Assembly: GCA_017163975.1 (NCBI GenBank)
Contig: JAFFSR010000309.1
Coordinates: 1,255,501-1,319,500, forward strand
From: Anastatus disparis
Taxonomy: Eukaryota > Arthropoda > Insecta > Hymenoptera > Eupelmidae
Direction of reading: 5' to 3'
DNA: 64,000 bases
Positions 52,992 through 64,000 of the stretch are shown in pieces. Within the stretch, counting starts at the first letter, position 1; every line of letters begins with the position of its first letter. A model generated the notes under the pieces. It was not told where the DNA came from. It saw nothing but the letters and a program-made list of their open reading frames with translations, and did not search any database. Both the position numbers and the translations under genes were made by a program.

Positions 52992-55251
52992 AGTCCAGTG
53001 ACAATCCGGATTTATGAAGCCAAAAATTGAAAAAATTAGTTACAGGGTCGGAATAGGTGCAAACTGTAAATAATATGATTAGAAAAGTAGAGCAAAGAAT
53101 GTACCTGATTTGGAGAAGTGGGGTTGAAGGGGGGTGAGTTTTAGGGGTTGAAAACGGTTTTTTTCATTTTGTGACGATGTATGACTTTCAATCAAAAAGT
53201 TGCCAACAGAAAAGTTGTAGATAATTAAAAAACAAAACACTTTTTATCCGATGCATTTTTGCTCATAACCTCAAAATTTCAAGATAATTGCAAAAAACCT
53301 TTTTTTTGTTTATTTGAGTTTTCTGACCCAAAAAAAAATCAGTACAGTTGACATTTTGAGAAAAGATGCATTTTTGAGCACGAAAAACCATCCGACCAAC
53401 CCGAATCCTCAAAATTAAATATTTTCCAAGATATTCAAATTTTTCGAAAAACAAAAAAAATTTTCATTTGAAATTTTAAACGAGAAAATTTTAGATTTTT
53501 GAAATTTTTAAGCGCTTATTTTCTTTGTCTTGAATTGATATTCAAAATGGTGAAAGAAAATTATACCTTCACGTTCAGAAAGTCACTTAAAAACTAAAAA
53601 ACCAAAAACAGTAATTTTCAAAAATTGACTTTTTTCGATGACTTCAAAAAATTTTTTTAATCAATTATTTATTATGTATGAATATAAAAAATGAGTTTTA
53701 TTCGTGAAAATCAATGATATTACAATCAACATTTGATTAAAAGTTAATTTATTGCTAATTCATAGATGGTAAGTGAAAAAAAAGTATATATATTTATATT
53801 TTTATTGATTTTTGTGAAACAATGTCACTATTTACAAGATTAAAACTAAAAGTTACTTATGAGCCACAGTGGCTCAGGGGCTAGAACATCCGACTCTCAC
53901 CCAGAGGGCCGGGGTTCGAGTCCTGGTGAGGGCGGGATTTTTTCCATTTTTAATTAAAAGTGGAGAATTTTTCGGACTCATTGACACTGTGGTGGACCAT
54001 CCCCGAATGATTTTCCGCGGTTTTAACAAAAATCGCAGATAATTATTCGAGGGTCGGTAAGGCAGAATCCGACTGCTCCACTACTATAGTTGAGCTGGAA
54101 CGTTCTGCCCGGTTGGTGTGAGCTCTCGATGCGCTTAAAAGGATTGGTAGAGCAAGTCTCCCCGCCTGAGTAGGCCTGCACGGGTACGCGAACACATTCC
54201 GGGGTAAAAAGGTTTGGATTCGAACGCGAAAACACCGAAACACATAGATGGTCGAGGTGTCCCGTAAAAAGGTTGGAGAACCTGTACGGGTATGGAACTT
54301 GAAAGATAAGATAAGAACTAAAAGTTACTTATGAGTAAAGCTTTTTCACCCTATTTTTTTTTCTTCTGGGAGCAGGTTCATCATTTTCATCTTCTTCGGT
54401 AACTTTTAGTTTTAATCTTGTGAATAGTAACATTGTTTGATAAAAATCAATAAAAATATAAATATTATACAGTTTTTTTATTTACCATCTATAAATTAAC
54501 AATAAATTTACTTTTAATCAAATGTTGATTGTAATGTTATTGATTTTTACAAATAAAACTCATTTTTTATATTCATACATAATAAATAATTAATTAAAAA
54601 AATTTTTTTGAAGTTATCAAAAAAAGTCAATTTTTAAAAATCACTGTTTTTGGTTTTTTAAGTTTTTAAGTGACTTTTTGAATGTAAAGGTGTAATTTCT
54701 TTCTACCCTTTTAAAGTTCAATTCAAGACGAAGAAAATAAGGGCTTAAAAATTTCAAAAATCTAAAATTTCCTTGTTCAAAATTTCAATTGAAAATTTTT
54801 TTTGTTTTTCAAAAAATTTGAATATCTTGGAAAATATTTAATTTTGAGGATCTGGGTTGATCTGATGATTTTTCGAGCTCAAAAACGCATCTTTTTTAAA
54901 AATTTCAAGTGTACTGATTTTTTTTGGGTCTGAAAACTCAAATAAACAAAAAAAATTTTTTTGCAATTATCTTGAAATTTTGAGGTTATGAGCAAAAATG
55001 CATCAGATAAAAAGTTGTTTGTTTTTTAATTATCTACAACTTTTATGTAGGCAACTTTTTGATTGGAAGTCATACATCGTCACAAAATGAAAAAACCGTT
55101 TTTAACCCCTATAACTCACCCCTCTTCAACCCTGCTTCTCCAAATTAGGTACATTTTTGCCGTACTTTTTAAATCATATTATCTACCGTTTGCACCTATT
55201 CCGACCTTGTAACTAATTTTTTTTCTTAAAAAGATGGATTGGCACCGGACT
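52992..55251. mobile_element. Large foldback element, 2.26 kb, arms of about 850 bp
   Basis: AGTCCAGTGACAATCC at the left end matches the complement of GGATTGGCACCGGACT at the right. The arms are inverted copies from there to about 53850 and from about 54340 outward (for example GGTCGGAATAGGTGCAAAC at 53047 against GTTTGCACCTATTCCGACC at 55187). The central spacer contains SINE copy 2. There is no coding capacity. It interrupts the C-terminal coding region of LINE copy E. Confidence 0.9.
53864..54315 (+). mobile_element. tRNA-derived SINE, copy 2
   Basis: Homologous throughout to 46846-47305: box A TGGCTCAGGGGC, CTCTCAC, box B GGTTCGAGTCC, then the same body. A perfect 20-bp target duplication, AACTAAAAGTTACTTATGAG, lies at 53844-53863 and 54316-54335. 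The tail reads GAAAGATAAGATAAG, different from copy 1. Confidence 0.95.
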
Positions 55252-55690
55252 ACCTTGGATGGTATAGTAAGAAAGTTTCTGCGTTTTGCAGCATTTAAGC
55301 TCAATAGGGAAATGGCATTCATTGATCATAATCATGATCCGTAGTAGTATCCATTCATTGGACTTATCATTTGAACGCCAGGACTTAATTTTTGCTTTCA
55401 AGGTATTGCACAGTGACATTGATTATATTAAGCTTACTATCAAAAAATTATATGTAGGTACCCGCGTAGGTATCTACGAAGGAAACCACGTGGGAATCCA
55501 CGTGAGAACCTACGTAGATTTCCGCGTAACATACAATTTATGCATGAAAACTTACAATATGTATGCTTATAATCATTTTTAATAGTGATGAATTTTATAT
55601 CCGAAACATTTTCAATATGCCGGCTATGGATAAAACTTTTACACGATTCAGGTAATTATATTATGCTCCTTCAGGAAATAATTTCGTTTA
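55252..55690 (+). pseudogene. LINE copy E: C-terminal region
   Basis: After the foldback the reading resumes with GIVRKFLRFAAFKLNREMAF and IDHNHDP, then QDLIFAFKVLHSDIDYI and, past an insert at 55455-55530, RNIFNMPAMDKTFTRFR. This is the H-x-x-x-L-R-x-x-x...D-L-x-x-x-x-K-I post-RT layout of CR1/jockey LINEs. The insert has CCACGTGGGAATCCACGTG-type inverted motifs. Confidence 0.65.
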
Positions 55691-56700
55691 AACATTACGA
55701 ACGTTAAAGGCGATTAAAAAATAAGTTTAAAGGGCTTTCTATATTCGTCACATTTGCACTGCGTGAGCTAAATCCGCGTTTTCTACACCATCTAGTGGGA
55801 GCTAAATACAACTTTTTTTGAACTGTGTAAAAAAGTACTACCGTAAGAAATCTCGCACTTTATTATACTGTTCAAAAAAGTAATATCGAAATCACGCAAC
55901 ATAATCAATCTTTGTATATATATATTAATACGTAGAAGTGTCTTTTCACACATGATAATACGTAGAAAATCAATCAAAAAATATAAATACTTCAATAAAG
56001 GATTGAAAACATCAAGAAAATCCAAACTATAGTTTATAAATTACTGTTGTGCCGTGAGTTGTCGAAACATATAAAATATCTGTGAGCGGCGCGCATGCGT
56101 GTACAGTGTGTACAGCCTAACAATGAGAAAGAGAGAGATAGCTATATGAACAATAAACTAGATGCTTTGCTTTTTCTGACCCATGTATACATAAATCTAA
56201 ATAATCGGCAAGTTCTCTTTTTATCATATTGTATTTAATTAATGAAACATCACTGACATCAATACTTATTTGATATCATTTCACAATCTAAGAATATTTT
56301 TGAAATTGTTTTTGCTTTTTTTTTGTTTGCAACGGGTCTATCATTGATAATAAATAGATTTAACTTTTTTTCGATTTATCATTCGTGGTGTGCATAGTTT
56401 TGCTGATGTATAGCATTCGTTTTTATTTACGAATTATCATTCGTGGTGTATATAGTTTTTGATAATATTGATTTTCTGTAGTATTAATTACGTGTGGCGA
56501 ATTTATCTCACACGTACTATAAAATAATATACGATACGTGTGCTCGAAGTTGTCCTCTTACACGACGTGCATAGCACCCTCGCTGCGCTCAGACGCTAAC
56601 TGCACGCCGTGTAAAAAAGGACCATTTAGAGCACGTGTATCGTAATGTACTATTATTTATAGCCGCCATTCTAAAATTGTTCCAGAAATAAAAAATCGCT
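55691..56700. other. No gene; dispersed small repeats and hairpins
   Basis: ATTTATCATTCGTGGTGTGC-type sequence occurs twice (56375 and 56425). A region with CGATACGTGTGCTCGAAG, CTCGCTGCGCTCAG and AGAGCACGTGTATCG (56530-56645) can fold back. TTATTTATAGCCGCCATTCT near 56653 recurs in diverged form at 59274. No supportable ORF. Confidence 0.45.
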
Positions 56701-57511
56701 TTGAGAGCAGGTCGTATATGAGCATATCTCCACAACTTTTAATTTTTTTATAATGTTTTTGAAAAGTCATTTTACTGCTGTTACTGGGTAGCGAATAATG
56801 CACACTATTCAAACTAGGTTTACATCTTTTGTACAATCTTGTTCCTCTATTTTTTATGTATATGGTGAATGTGCCACCAATGCTCCAGTAGATATTTCTA
56901 TAAAACGAAAATTTTTACATGGATAAAATTTCCGAACTTTTATCCATGTAAAAATTTACGTTTTATAGAAATATCTACTGGAGCATTGGTGGCACATTCA
57001 CTATATACATAAAAAATAGAGGAACAAGATTGTACAAAAGGTGTGAACCTAGTTTGAATAGTGTGCATCATTCGCTACCCAGTGACAGCTGTAAAATGAC
57101 ATATCACCAAAAGATTAAAAGTTGTGGAGATATGATCATATCTCTGTCCTTTTCTAACCAAAAAATTAATTCTTTTGCAAAAATTAATAATTGTAGCAAA
57201 AAATCAGGAGATAGCTCCATCTTGTATCATAAAAAGCAATATTTGCTTTGATGAGGAAAAATTATTTTTATCAATTCGTTTTGAAAAAAACCTTAAAAAA
57301 CTTAAAAAATAGAGGTTAGGATAGACAATTCAGTTTTTTAAAGTTTTCTTAGAAACGAATCGATAACAATAATTTTTCCTCATAAAAGAAAATATTGCTT
57401 TTTATTATACGAGATGGGGCTTCCTTCTTATTTTTTGCTACAATTATTAGGTTTTCCATAAAAATGAATTTTTTTATTAGAAAAGGATAGAGATATACGA
57501 CTAGCTCTTAA
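56701..57511. mobile_element. TTAA-2 family MITE with a second palindrome nested in it
   Basis: Right flank TTAA at 57508-57511; the left flank reads TTGA (56701), one change away. Outer ends GAGAGCAGGTCGTATAT and ATATACGACTAGCTC are inverted, and 57135-57511 matches 24577-24957 closely. At about 56719-57134 a separate palindrome has entered near the left end (CATATCTCCACAACTTTTAA with its complement), arms about 200 bp, centre near 56928. Confidence 0.85.
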
Positions 57512-57574
57512 CTTTTCCAGATATCTTATAATATGCCAAATATTAAATTAAAATTATTTCCTAGAGAGGAATGA

Positions 57575-57705
57575 GAAAATTAGTCTAGTTCGTAAAATTG
57601 GTTTTCTCATAGAGAATGATTTTGTTATCATTGTATCGATAACAAAAATTTTTTTCTATTTTTTCATTAATTAGTGCATATTTCTACTCAAGGAGTCGGA
57701 AAAAT
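57575..57705. mobile_element. Fragment of a 1251-3060-type element, opposite orientation
   Basis: TTTTCTCATAGAGAATGATT, TTGTATCGATAACAAAAATT, TTTTTTCATTAATTAGTGCA and CTCAAGGAGTCGGAAAAA are the complement of 2960-3058. It abuts the larger element at 57706. Confidence 0.6.
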
Positions 57706-59267
57706 ACTGTCAAGTGCTTTGGCGCAATGCTTTCTCATAGAACTCATTGAGTTAGAGTGATCTGATTTTATTTTTTTAAATGTGATTGCAATGTAAAAAA
57801 CGTAATTTCTATTCAAGAAAAATTAGTGAGTGTAAAAGAGTGATTACAAAATAAGGAGAAAGAGTCAGGAATAGATAAAAATAGGGTGAAAATGAGGATC
57901 AATCTAAGATAGAAAAACAGAGAGGAAGTGAGAACATAAGAAAAGAGTTAGTGAAAGCGTTGAATCAGAAATCTAAAGAAATGATCAGAGAGCTACGCTA
58001 AGAAAATTATTTTTTAAAAGCTTGTTTTATTAAGACAGTAGCAAATAACTTGTATACAAATTTTAGAGCAAATCTATCAAGTAGTTTACGTAAAATAGAT
58101 AAAAAATAAAACAATAAAATTTTTTTCAAAATTTATAAAAATTTTTTTTAATTAAAACTATGCTAAGAAAATCAGTTTTTAAAATTCATACTTCTTTTGA
58201 TAGATGCAAATAATTTTCATGCAAGTTTCAAAGCAAATTCATCAAATAATTCACGTAAAATAAAAGAAAAAAATTAATATTTGAAATTTTTTTCAAATTC
58301 TTAAAATGGCTCTAAAATGAAACGCTAAGAAAACCAATCTTCTATAGCTTCCCGCGTAAATAGACAAAAAATAAATTGTATGCAAAATTTAAAGTAAATT
58401 CATCGAGTAGTTTTCGAGATCTAATTGACTAAATGAATACAATTTTCTTTTCAAAATGCTCTAAAATTAAAAGTAAGCTAAAAAAAATCAATTTTTGAAA
58501 ATTTGGCAATCGCAAATAATTTTCCTGCAAATTTTAGAACAAAGCTTTTAAGTACTTTACGTAAAAATAAAAAATTTTTAAAAAATCGAAATTAAAAAAA
58601 AATATTTTCCTAAAATTGTAACCACGCTAAGAAAATTAGTTTTCAATAGCTTACTTTCTTCAGACAATAGTGAATTGATTGTATAAAAATTTGCGTGCGT
58701 GCGTGTGCGTGTGTGTGTGTGCGTGTGCGCGCGTGTGTGTGTGTGTGTGTGTGCGTGTGAATTATTTGCATCTGTCAGAAGGAGTATGACTTTTAAAATT
58801 TTTCTCAGAATAGTTTTAATTTTGAATAATTTTTATAAATTTTGAAAAAAACTTTCATATTTTCATTTTTTATCTATTTTACGTAAACTACTCGATAGAT
58901 TTGCTATAAAATTTGTATACAAATTTGTTGCTACTGTCATTATAAAACAAGCTTGTGAAAAATAATTTTCTTAGTGTAGCTCTTTGATCACTTCTTTTGA
59001 TTTCTGATTTGACGCTTTTACTAACTCTTTTCTTACGTCCTTGCTCTCTCTCTGTCTTTTTATCTTAGATCTATCATCATTTTTACCCTATTTTTATCTA
59101 CCCCTGACTCTCTCTTCCTATTTCCAAATCACTCTCTCACACTCACTAATTTTTCTTGAATAGAAATTCTGTTTTTTTCATTACAATCACATTTAAAAAA
59201 ATAAAATCAGATCACTTTAACTCAATGAGCTCTATGAGAAAGCATTGCGCCAAAGCACTTGGCAGCG
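57706..59267. mobile_element. Foldback element, 1.56 kb, same terminal family as 1251-3060
   Basis: CTGTCAAGTGCTTTGGCGCA and TGCTTTCTCATAGAACTC at the left match the complement of GAGCTCTATGAGAAAGCA and TTGCGCCAAAGCACTTGGCA at the right. Arms of about 400 bp (through AGCTACGCTAAGAAAATTAT and ACGTAAAATAGATAAAAAAT) are inverted. The middle holds the same GCAAATAACTTGTATACAAA-type units as 1251-3060 and a (GT/GC)n run at 58692-58758. No ORF. Confidence 0.9.
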
Positions 59268-59881
59268 TTCTTTTATTTATAGTTGCCATTTTAAAAATGT
59301 TTGAAATATAGAAAATCGCTTTAATTTATTTTCGGATCTTCTTCAATTCTGAATATTTAAACAAAATCACTTTATAGAAAGGAATGATATAATTAGCTGA
59401 ATTATGTTATAATACATTACTCTACCAGTAAGCAAAATAGGTCATTTCCTCACGAGTCGTTTTGTCACTCGAGCGTAGCGAGAGTGATTAAAAAGACGAG
59501 TGTGTAACCTATTTTGCCACGGGTGGGGTATAGAATTTTTCCCAACAAGGTGAGCGGAATTCAATTTTTGGTGTCTGTTTTAAGTGAGCGGAATACCACA
59601 TTCCCTCACTAGTAGGGGAATGTGGTATTTCGCTCGAATATAGTATTTTTATCCGTCATTTCGAAAATATTCTGGATATGAAAAGGAAATTCCTTATACA
59701 GCCTGAAAAGGGCCGGGGATGTTTGTTTTCCCAAGACTGTCGGAACGTCGTTATATTGATTTATAACATCTTAACAATAATTTAAATTAATAATTTTAAA
59801 AAGAAATTTGGTGGAATAGTCACTAGCTTCAACATTTCCTCAACTTATGCCATGTCCATCACTAGCTTTCCATAAATGACT
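59268..59881. other. No gene; two strong hairpins
   Basis: CACTCGAGCGTAGCGAGAGTG at 59467-59487 and a longer hairpin at 59582-59634 (GAGCGGAATACCACATTCC with its near-complement ending TTTCGCTC). Both look like parts of unnamed non-autonomous elements. Confidence 0.5.
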
Positions 59882-60074
59882 TCAATATTTCGCAAGGAGG
59901 TATTTAATTTCTTCCGATTTTCTAGCGGTATTTAGCCTACGTTTATTGTACAATTTAGAAGGTAAGTGTGAGGCTTTATATATGTATTTAACCGAGATTC
60001 GATCGCAAAATTTAACTTTTCTATTTACTTCCCTATTTTCTACTAAAATAGAACTAATTTTTCTTTTTAGGATC
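59882..60074 (-). pseudogene. Unidentified reading frame, downstream half
   Basis: The minus strand reads ISSILVENREVNRKVKFCDR and VKYIYKASHLPSKLYNKRRL, then stops at 59882. It is strongly basic. Removing the TTAA MITE at 60079-60475 joins it in frame to the sequence at 60480-60618 (THEERI before, LKRKISS after). I do not recognise it; transposon-derived or a host gene remnant are both possible. Confidence 0.35.
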
Positions 60075-60078
60075 TTAA

Positions 60079-60475
60079 GGGGAATCCTCATACCGACATA
60101 GAGTTCTACTTTATCTATATTTAAATTATGAATATTAATAAAAATTTAACTATACATGACTGAAATTCGTAGGAGAGGCACATTCTTAACATGCCAAAGA
60201 ATTTATTGCAACGTTAAAAGACAATATAAGGGTAAAAATAAAGGCGAAAACTGCTTAATACGATTAACTTTTCAATCTAGTTATGAATAATCGTATTATG
60301 CAGTTTTTTTCTTCATTTTCACTGTTATTCTGTCTTTTAACGTTGCAATAAATTCTTTAGAATGTTAAGAATGTGCCTCTTCTATGAATTTTAGTTAGAA
60401 ATAGTAAAATATTTATTTAAATGCATAATTTAAATGTAGATAAGGTAGATCTCTGTGCCGGTATGAGGACACCCC
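60079..60475. mobile_element. TTAA-flanked palindromic MITE (TTAA-4 family), copy 2
   Basis: TTAA at 60075-60078 and 60476-60479. Ends GGGGAATCCTCATACCGACA and GCCGGTATGAGGACACCCC are inverted, arms pair across the whole length with a centre near 60277. Same length (397 bp) and sequence family as 30523-30919. Confidence 0.95.
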
Positions 60476-60479
60476 TTAA

Positions 60480-61029
60480 GGATAAATTCTTTCTTCATGG
60501 GTATAGAGGGAGTTTACTCTGGATAGATGACAGAGGAAGGCGGGTTGTTTTGATGAAGGGTGGGTGTCTCCGAAGTTCTCATCGCATTCTAGTGCATTGA
60601 TAATTTGATTAAATTGAGTTACATCCAGAAGGTCCTTTCATCTAATGACCTATCGCTGGGCGCTTGAGTGTCGCTGCTAACGCTATGATTACTCCCTTCC
60701 TCGTGTGACAGCTTGCCCATGTCATCACCTCTATGTATAAGAACCTTGTGTGTTGAAATACTGGGCTCAGCAACGGAATCTGATTTACTGACATAAAATG
60801 GCTCTTGTGTTTCAAATGCACAGGCTGCAGAGTCATTTTGTGGACGAGCAGTCGCAAAAGAGAGAAAAACACTTTTTCTTAATTTATATAAGGAGCAGCC
60901 CGAGAAAAACTCTCTCTTTAAACCTATAAATGATACGAATTTATACTTAAAAAAGGCGTCTTGTGCAATCAGATCGACTTTCACGTGCTCAACGTAAAAG
61001 ACCTCTAGTGATCGACGACTGATGCACAC
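60480..61029 (-). pseudogene. Unidentified reading frame, upstream half
   Basis: A 136-residue frame (61029-60619) starts MCISRRSLEVFYVEHVKVDL and becomes Ser/Asp/Glu-rich (GKLSHEEGSNHSVSSDTQAP). A neighbouring frame (60640-60480) reads DLLDVTQFNQIINALECDEN and PAFLCHLSRVNSLYTHEERI and then meets the TTAA MITE, so a frameshift lies near 60640. Composition is more gene-like than the surroundings. No domain recognised. Confidence 0.35.
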
Positions 61030-63104
61030 AAAAGTCCTTCAGCGCACAAACGCAAATGATTAATAATACGTATACTCGACGTTGTCAAATTAGCTCCCCA
61101 CTTGCGAGTGAAAAATCAGAGAGAATTTTTCACGTGACCGACTGTCTGACAAAAGCAATTGCGGGCTTCTCATCCATTATGCTAAATAAAGTCAAAATAA
61201 AATTTGAAAAATTCTCGCACCCGTATTATTCTCAATAGTCCCCATAAAAGATCCAGAAAAATCGATTAAGGAGCTTTCTCACGTAATGCCAGCGTCTCGA
61301 GTGAGATTTTCTCACAATGTTACAAAAAATATGTATGATATTCTAATACTTAATGCTTTAAAATTTTAAGTCCTCAAGTGTACAAAATTAAAATTTATAT
61401 ATGTATATAGATTAAAATATGTATGAAAAATATGTGTGTATAAGGACAGAAATACAAACAAAAATAGATATATGGGTGATTCTATTCTAACGGGTAATCA
61501 CATGTAATCGTTTAATAAACTATCAATACAAGGTTCAAATATTATTAACCACAAATTTTTCATATACTTTCAGGTTGTAACTTTATGATCCGTTGACTTT
61601 TTAATCGCTAATTTCAATGTAGCTTTTGTAGGGACCCTTAGAAAGTATAAAAAGTAATCTCCCCTGTTTGTAATCATATATAAAATTTTTTTTAAACGTT
61701 GTAGAGATACAGGATAGATGAATTAATACTTCTGAAAGATCAAAAAATATTATTTCCATCCGTACATACATTTCAGCAGAATGGTTGAAAAAAAAATATT
61801 TTCTTTGACCCTCTGTTATTATAAAAAAAGATGTATATTTTTTCATCGATAAAAACAATAATAATGAAAAATGTTATATTTGAATCTTATAAAAATATAT
61901 GCTATTCCTATCACATAAAAATATTGTTATTATATGTTTATTCCGCTGAAAAATTGCTTTGTTGATGATAGAATACATTTTTGTTTACGTGTAAACATCA
62001 TTTCACTTATGAAAACTAAGTTACCTTTTCTACGATAATTCCCCTGGCTCTGAACAATTAACTGCCACAGATGACATAAGCACATATTCAAATACGTAAT
62101 AGACGTTTAAGGAAGTAGTAATGTACAACTTAAAAAGTTTGTATAGCAGTAAATGTTGGAGACCGCTTACTCGGTAAAAATTTCATTCAAATTATCAGGT
62201 AATCTCCCCTGCCATTTTTGAGATGCACTCACAAAATTCTAATAAATTAATAAAGTCAAAAATTTTATTCATGAATTTCATACCATGAAATGTTAAATTA
62301 TTTGTACACTTGAATTTTAATACATATTATACTGCTTATAATTTTTATATATTCAAAATTGAATATATATATATATGGGACGTTTCATGTCAACTCGACT
62401 GACAAAAAAATAGAATTTGCTGAAAATCCGTGAAGACGTTCCATTTGATACCCAAAATATACAAAAAAATTTTTAGAGGCATAGGTCAAAGGGATTACGA
62501 GTAATAAGTAATAGAATATTGTGATTTTTCAAATTTTTTTGTTAAATTACCAACTTGATTATTTTTTTCCTCAGAAACTAAGGATTTTAGAGATTCACTT
62601 ACGAATATATTTATTGTTGCAAATGATGAGTAGAATCTACACAAATTTTTTTAAATCTCAGAATAGCTGTCTTCTGATTGGTTCATTTTGTACTTTCATG
62701 TAATTTTGAATTTCTGGTGTTCGACCAGGTTGATTTCACTCAGGTTGCACTATGTTATGTCTTAAATAATATCTTGAAGTGAGCTTTGTCTCATCTTAGG
62801 CATAGAACTGAGAGAAGAGCTATAGAACTTTAAATATTAAAAAATAAAATAGAATTTTCAATTTAAAACATATATACTGTGGATTTGGTTCTTCGCTTAT
62901 AGATAATGCAATATATGAACAAATGATTTTTAAATATCTTAAAAGAGATCTATTTCTTAATAATTTAATTATTAATTTAGAATCTGAATTGAAATATCAA
63001 CTGTTCATTATTCAGACATCCTCAAAATACACTCGTAACCAAAACATATTTATGTGTTTCAATAAATTGTTATTATAATGATTTTAAATATGTGTTGAAA
63101 AATT
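61030..63104. other. No gene seen
   Basis: AT-rich with occasional pyrimidine tracts. The 60-85 residue frames here lack motifs. Nothing that I can name. Confidence 0.4.
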
Positions 63105-63530
63105 TTTTTAATACATAATATTTATTTAGAATTAATATTTATATTATATATCTAGAAGTAAAAGAAATGAAGTAAAACAAATTCTATAGGCATGAAATTG
63201 ATTTAATATAAAAATTTATTACGAATTCAAAGAATGTTTTATTTATAGATTGTGGAACTTTTGGCAAGTATTTTTTGATTTCATCCTCATTCTAGTGACA
63301 TTTTAATTTTGCAAATAGACTATGCATTGAGAAAATTCAAAAATATATTTAGGAATTGATATTTATATCATATATCTGGAAATAAAAGAAATTTAATTAA
63401 ATAAATTCAAGATGCATAAATATTATTCATTATAAAATATTACAAAATTAAAAAATTTTGTATTCGTTGATTGTCAAACTGTTGACAAGTACTTTTTCAT
63501 TTTATTTCCATTCTAGTGACATTTTAATTT
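63105..63530. repeat. Diverged tandem duplication, about 240-bp unit
   Basis: Unit 1 (about 63110-63310) and unit 2 (about 63345-63530) share ATTTATATTATATATCT, AATAAAAGAAAT-type sequence, GGCAAGTATTTTTTGATTTC and CATTCTAGTGACATTTTAAT. No ORF. Confidence 0.7.
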
Positions 63531-64000
63531 TTAAATACTTTTCAACTTAAAAATAATTATAATAAATGAAAATATGATAGAGCGATGATTAGTTCTATTT
63601 TTACAATCATTACTCAAAATAAGAATATCAAAAGTCTTTTCCTTTTAGAAGAATGTTATGTAGTGATGATTATTATTATTTTTGTCATTAGTTATATTAT
63701 AATTAAAAATAAACATATAGCAATGACTAATAGTATAAGGTAATTAAGAATGATAATCTAAACCAATATTTAAAGCTACTCTGCTGCATCTTAATTATTT
63801 CAGTTACTAGAAAATATTAATCATAATAAAAATAATAATAATAATCATTATCATGATCATCATCATTATCATAAAATATTTAATAATCAAAATAAAAACT
63901 ATAATAATGACCAATACTTTAATCTTTTAACATCCTAACTTTAAACAATATGAAGTATGTTTTATTTAGGAAAATGTTATTTAATAATAATAATATTTAT
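63531..64000. other. No gene; ATA/ATC-rich microsatellite stretch
   Basis: AT-rich tail of the window. At 63822-63880 AATAATAATAATAATCATTA and ATGATCATCATCATTATCAT form a short trinucleotide-rich tract. Confidence 0.5.

Overview
This is a transposon graveyard from an AT-rich eukaryotic nuclear genome, almost certainly an arthropod and plausibly an insect. The evidence is one spliced host exon (CNNM/uex-type metal transporter), non-LTR retrotransposons, Ty1/copia and Ty3/gypsy LTR elements, a Helitron, tRNA-derived SINEs with target duplications, and many foldback or TTAA-flanked MITEs. A hymenopteran would fit, but that rests on general impression only. There is no bacterial operon, rRNA, CRISPR array or free-living virus.

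Layout. 1-4957: decayed Helitron (Ulp1-like protease remnant, 49-residue repeats, Rep N-terminus), interrupted by a foldback element (1251-3060) and a solo LTR (3981-4602). 4962-5640: TTAA MITE and a foldback end. 5641-8215: LTR-like flanks around a TIR element with 70-bp repeats (6569-8027). 8220-10905: complex satellite dense in CTTTCA/TGAAAG. 10989-11362: TTAA MITE. 11613-11784: the only recognisable host exon. 12545-30108: four 5'-truncated copies of one LINE family, all on the minus strand, head to tail and separated by GACAGA-type microsatellite. These LINEs are interrupted by foldbacks, two TTAA MITEs sharing one TTAA, a 1.67-kb TIR element and a 5.5-kb palindromic DNA transposon (17633-23128).

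30338-40042: a complete-looking gypsy/errantivirus-type insertion on the minus strand with near-identical LTRs, 5-bp TSD, PBS and PPT, but no recognisable reverse transcriptase or integrase. 40479-41681: TIR element. 43189-47545: decayed copia element carrying a SINE, abutting the Gag end of a second gypsy-like element (47575 to about 50205). 50523-55690: plus-strand LINE broken by a (TG)n expansion and a 2.25-kb foldback that itself contains a second SINE. 56701-59267: nested TTAA element and a 1.56-kb foldback. 59882-61029: an unidentified minus-strand reading frame split by a TTAA MITE. 61030-64000: AT-rich sequence with no gene that I can support.

The best candidate for something undescribed is the palindromic transposon at 17633-23128. 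It has 3-bp TTA target duplications, termini starting CACAGCCACAC, inverted arrays of 122-bp subterminal repeats, and two outward-facing copies of a Cys-rich/RNase H-like protein that I cannot place in a named transposase superfamily. Several insertions can be checked internally, because removing the element and one target copy restores the interrupted reading frame.
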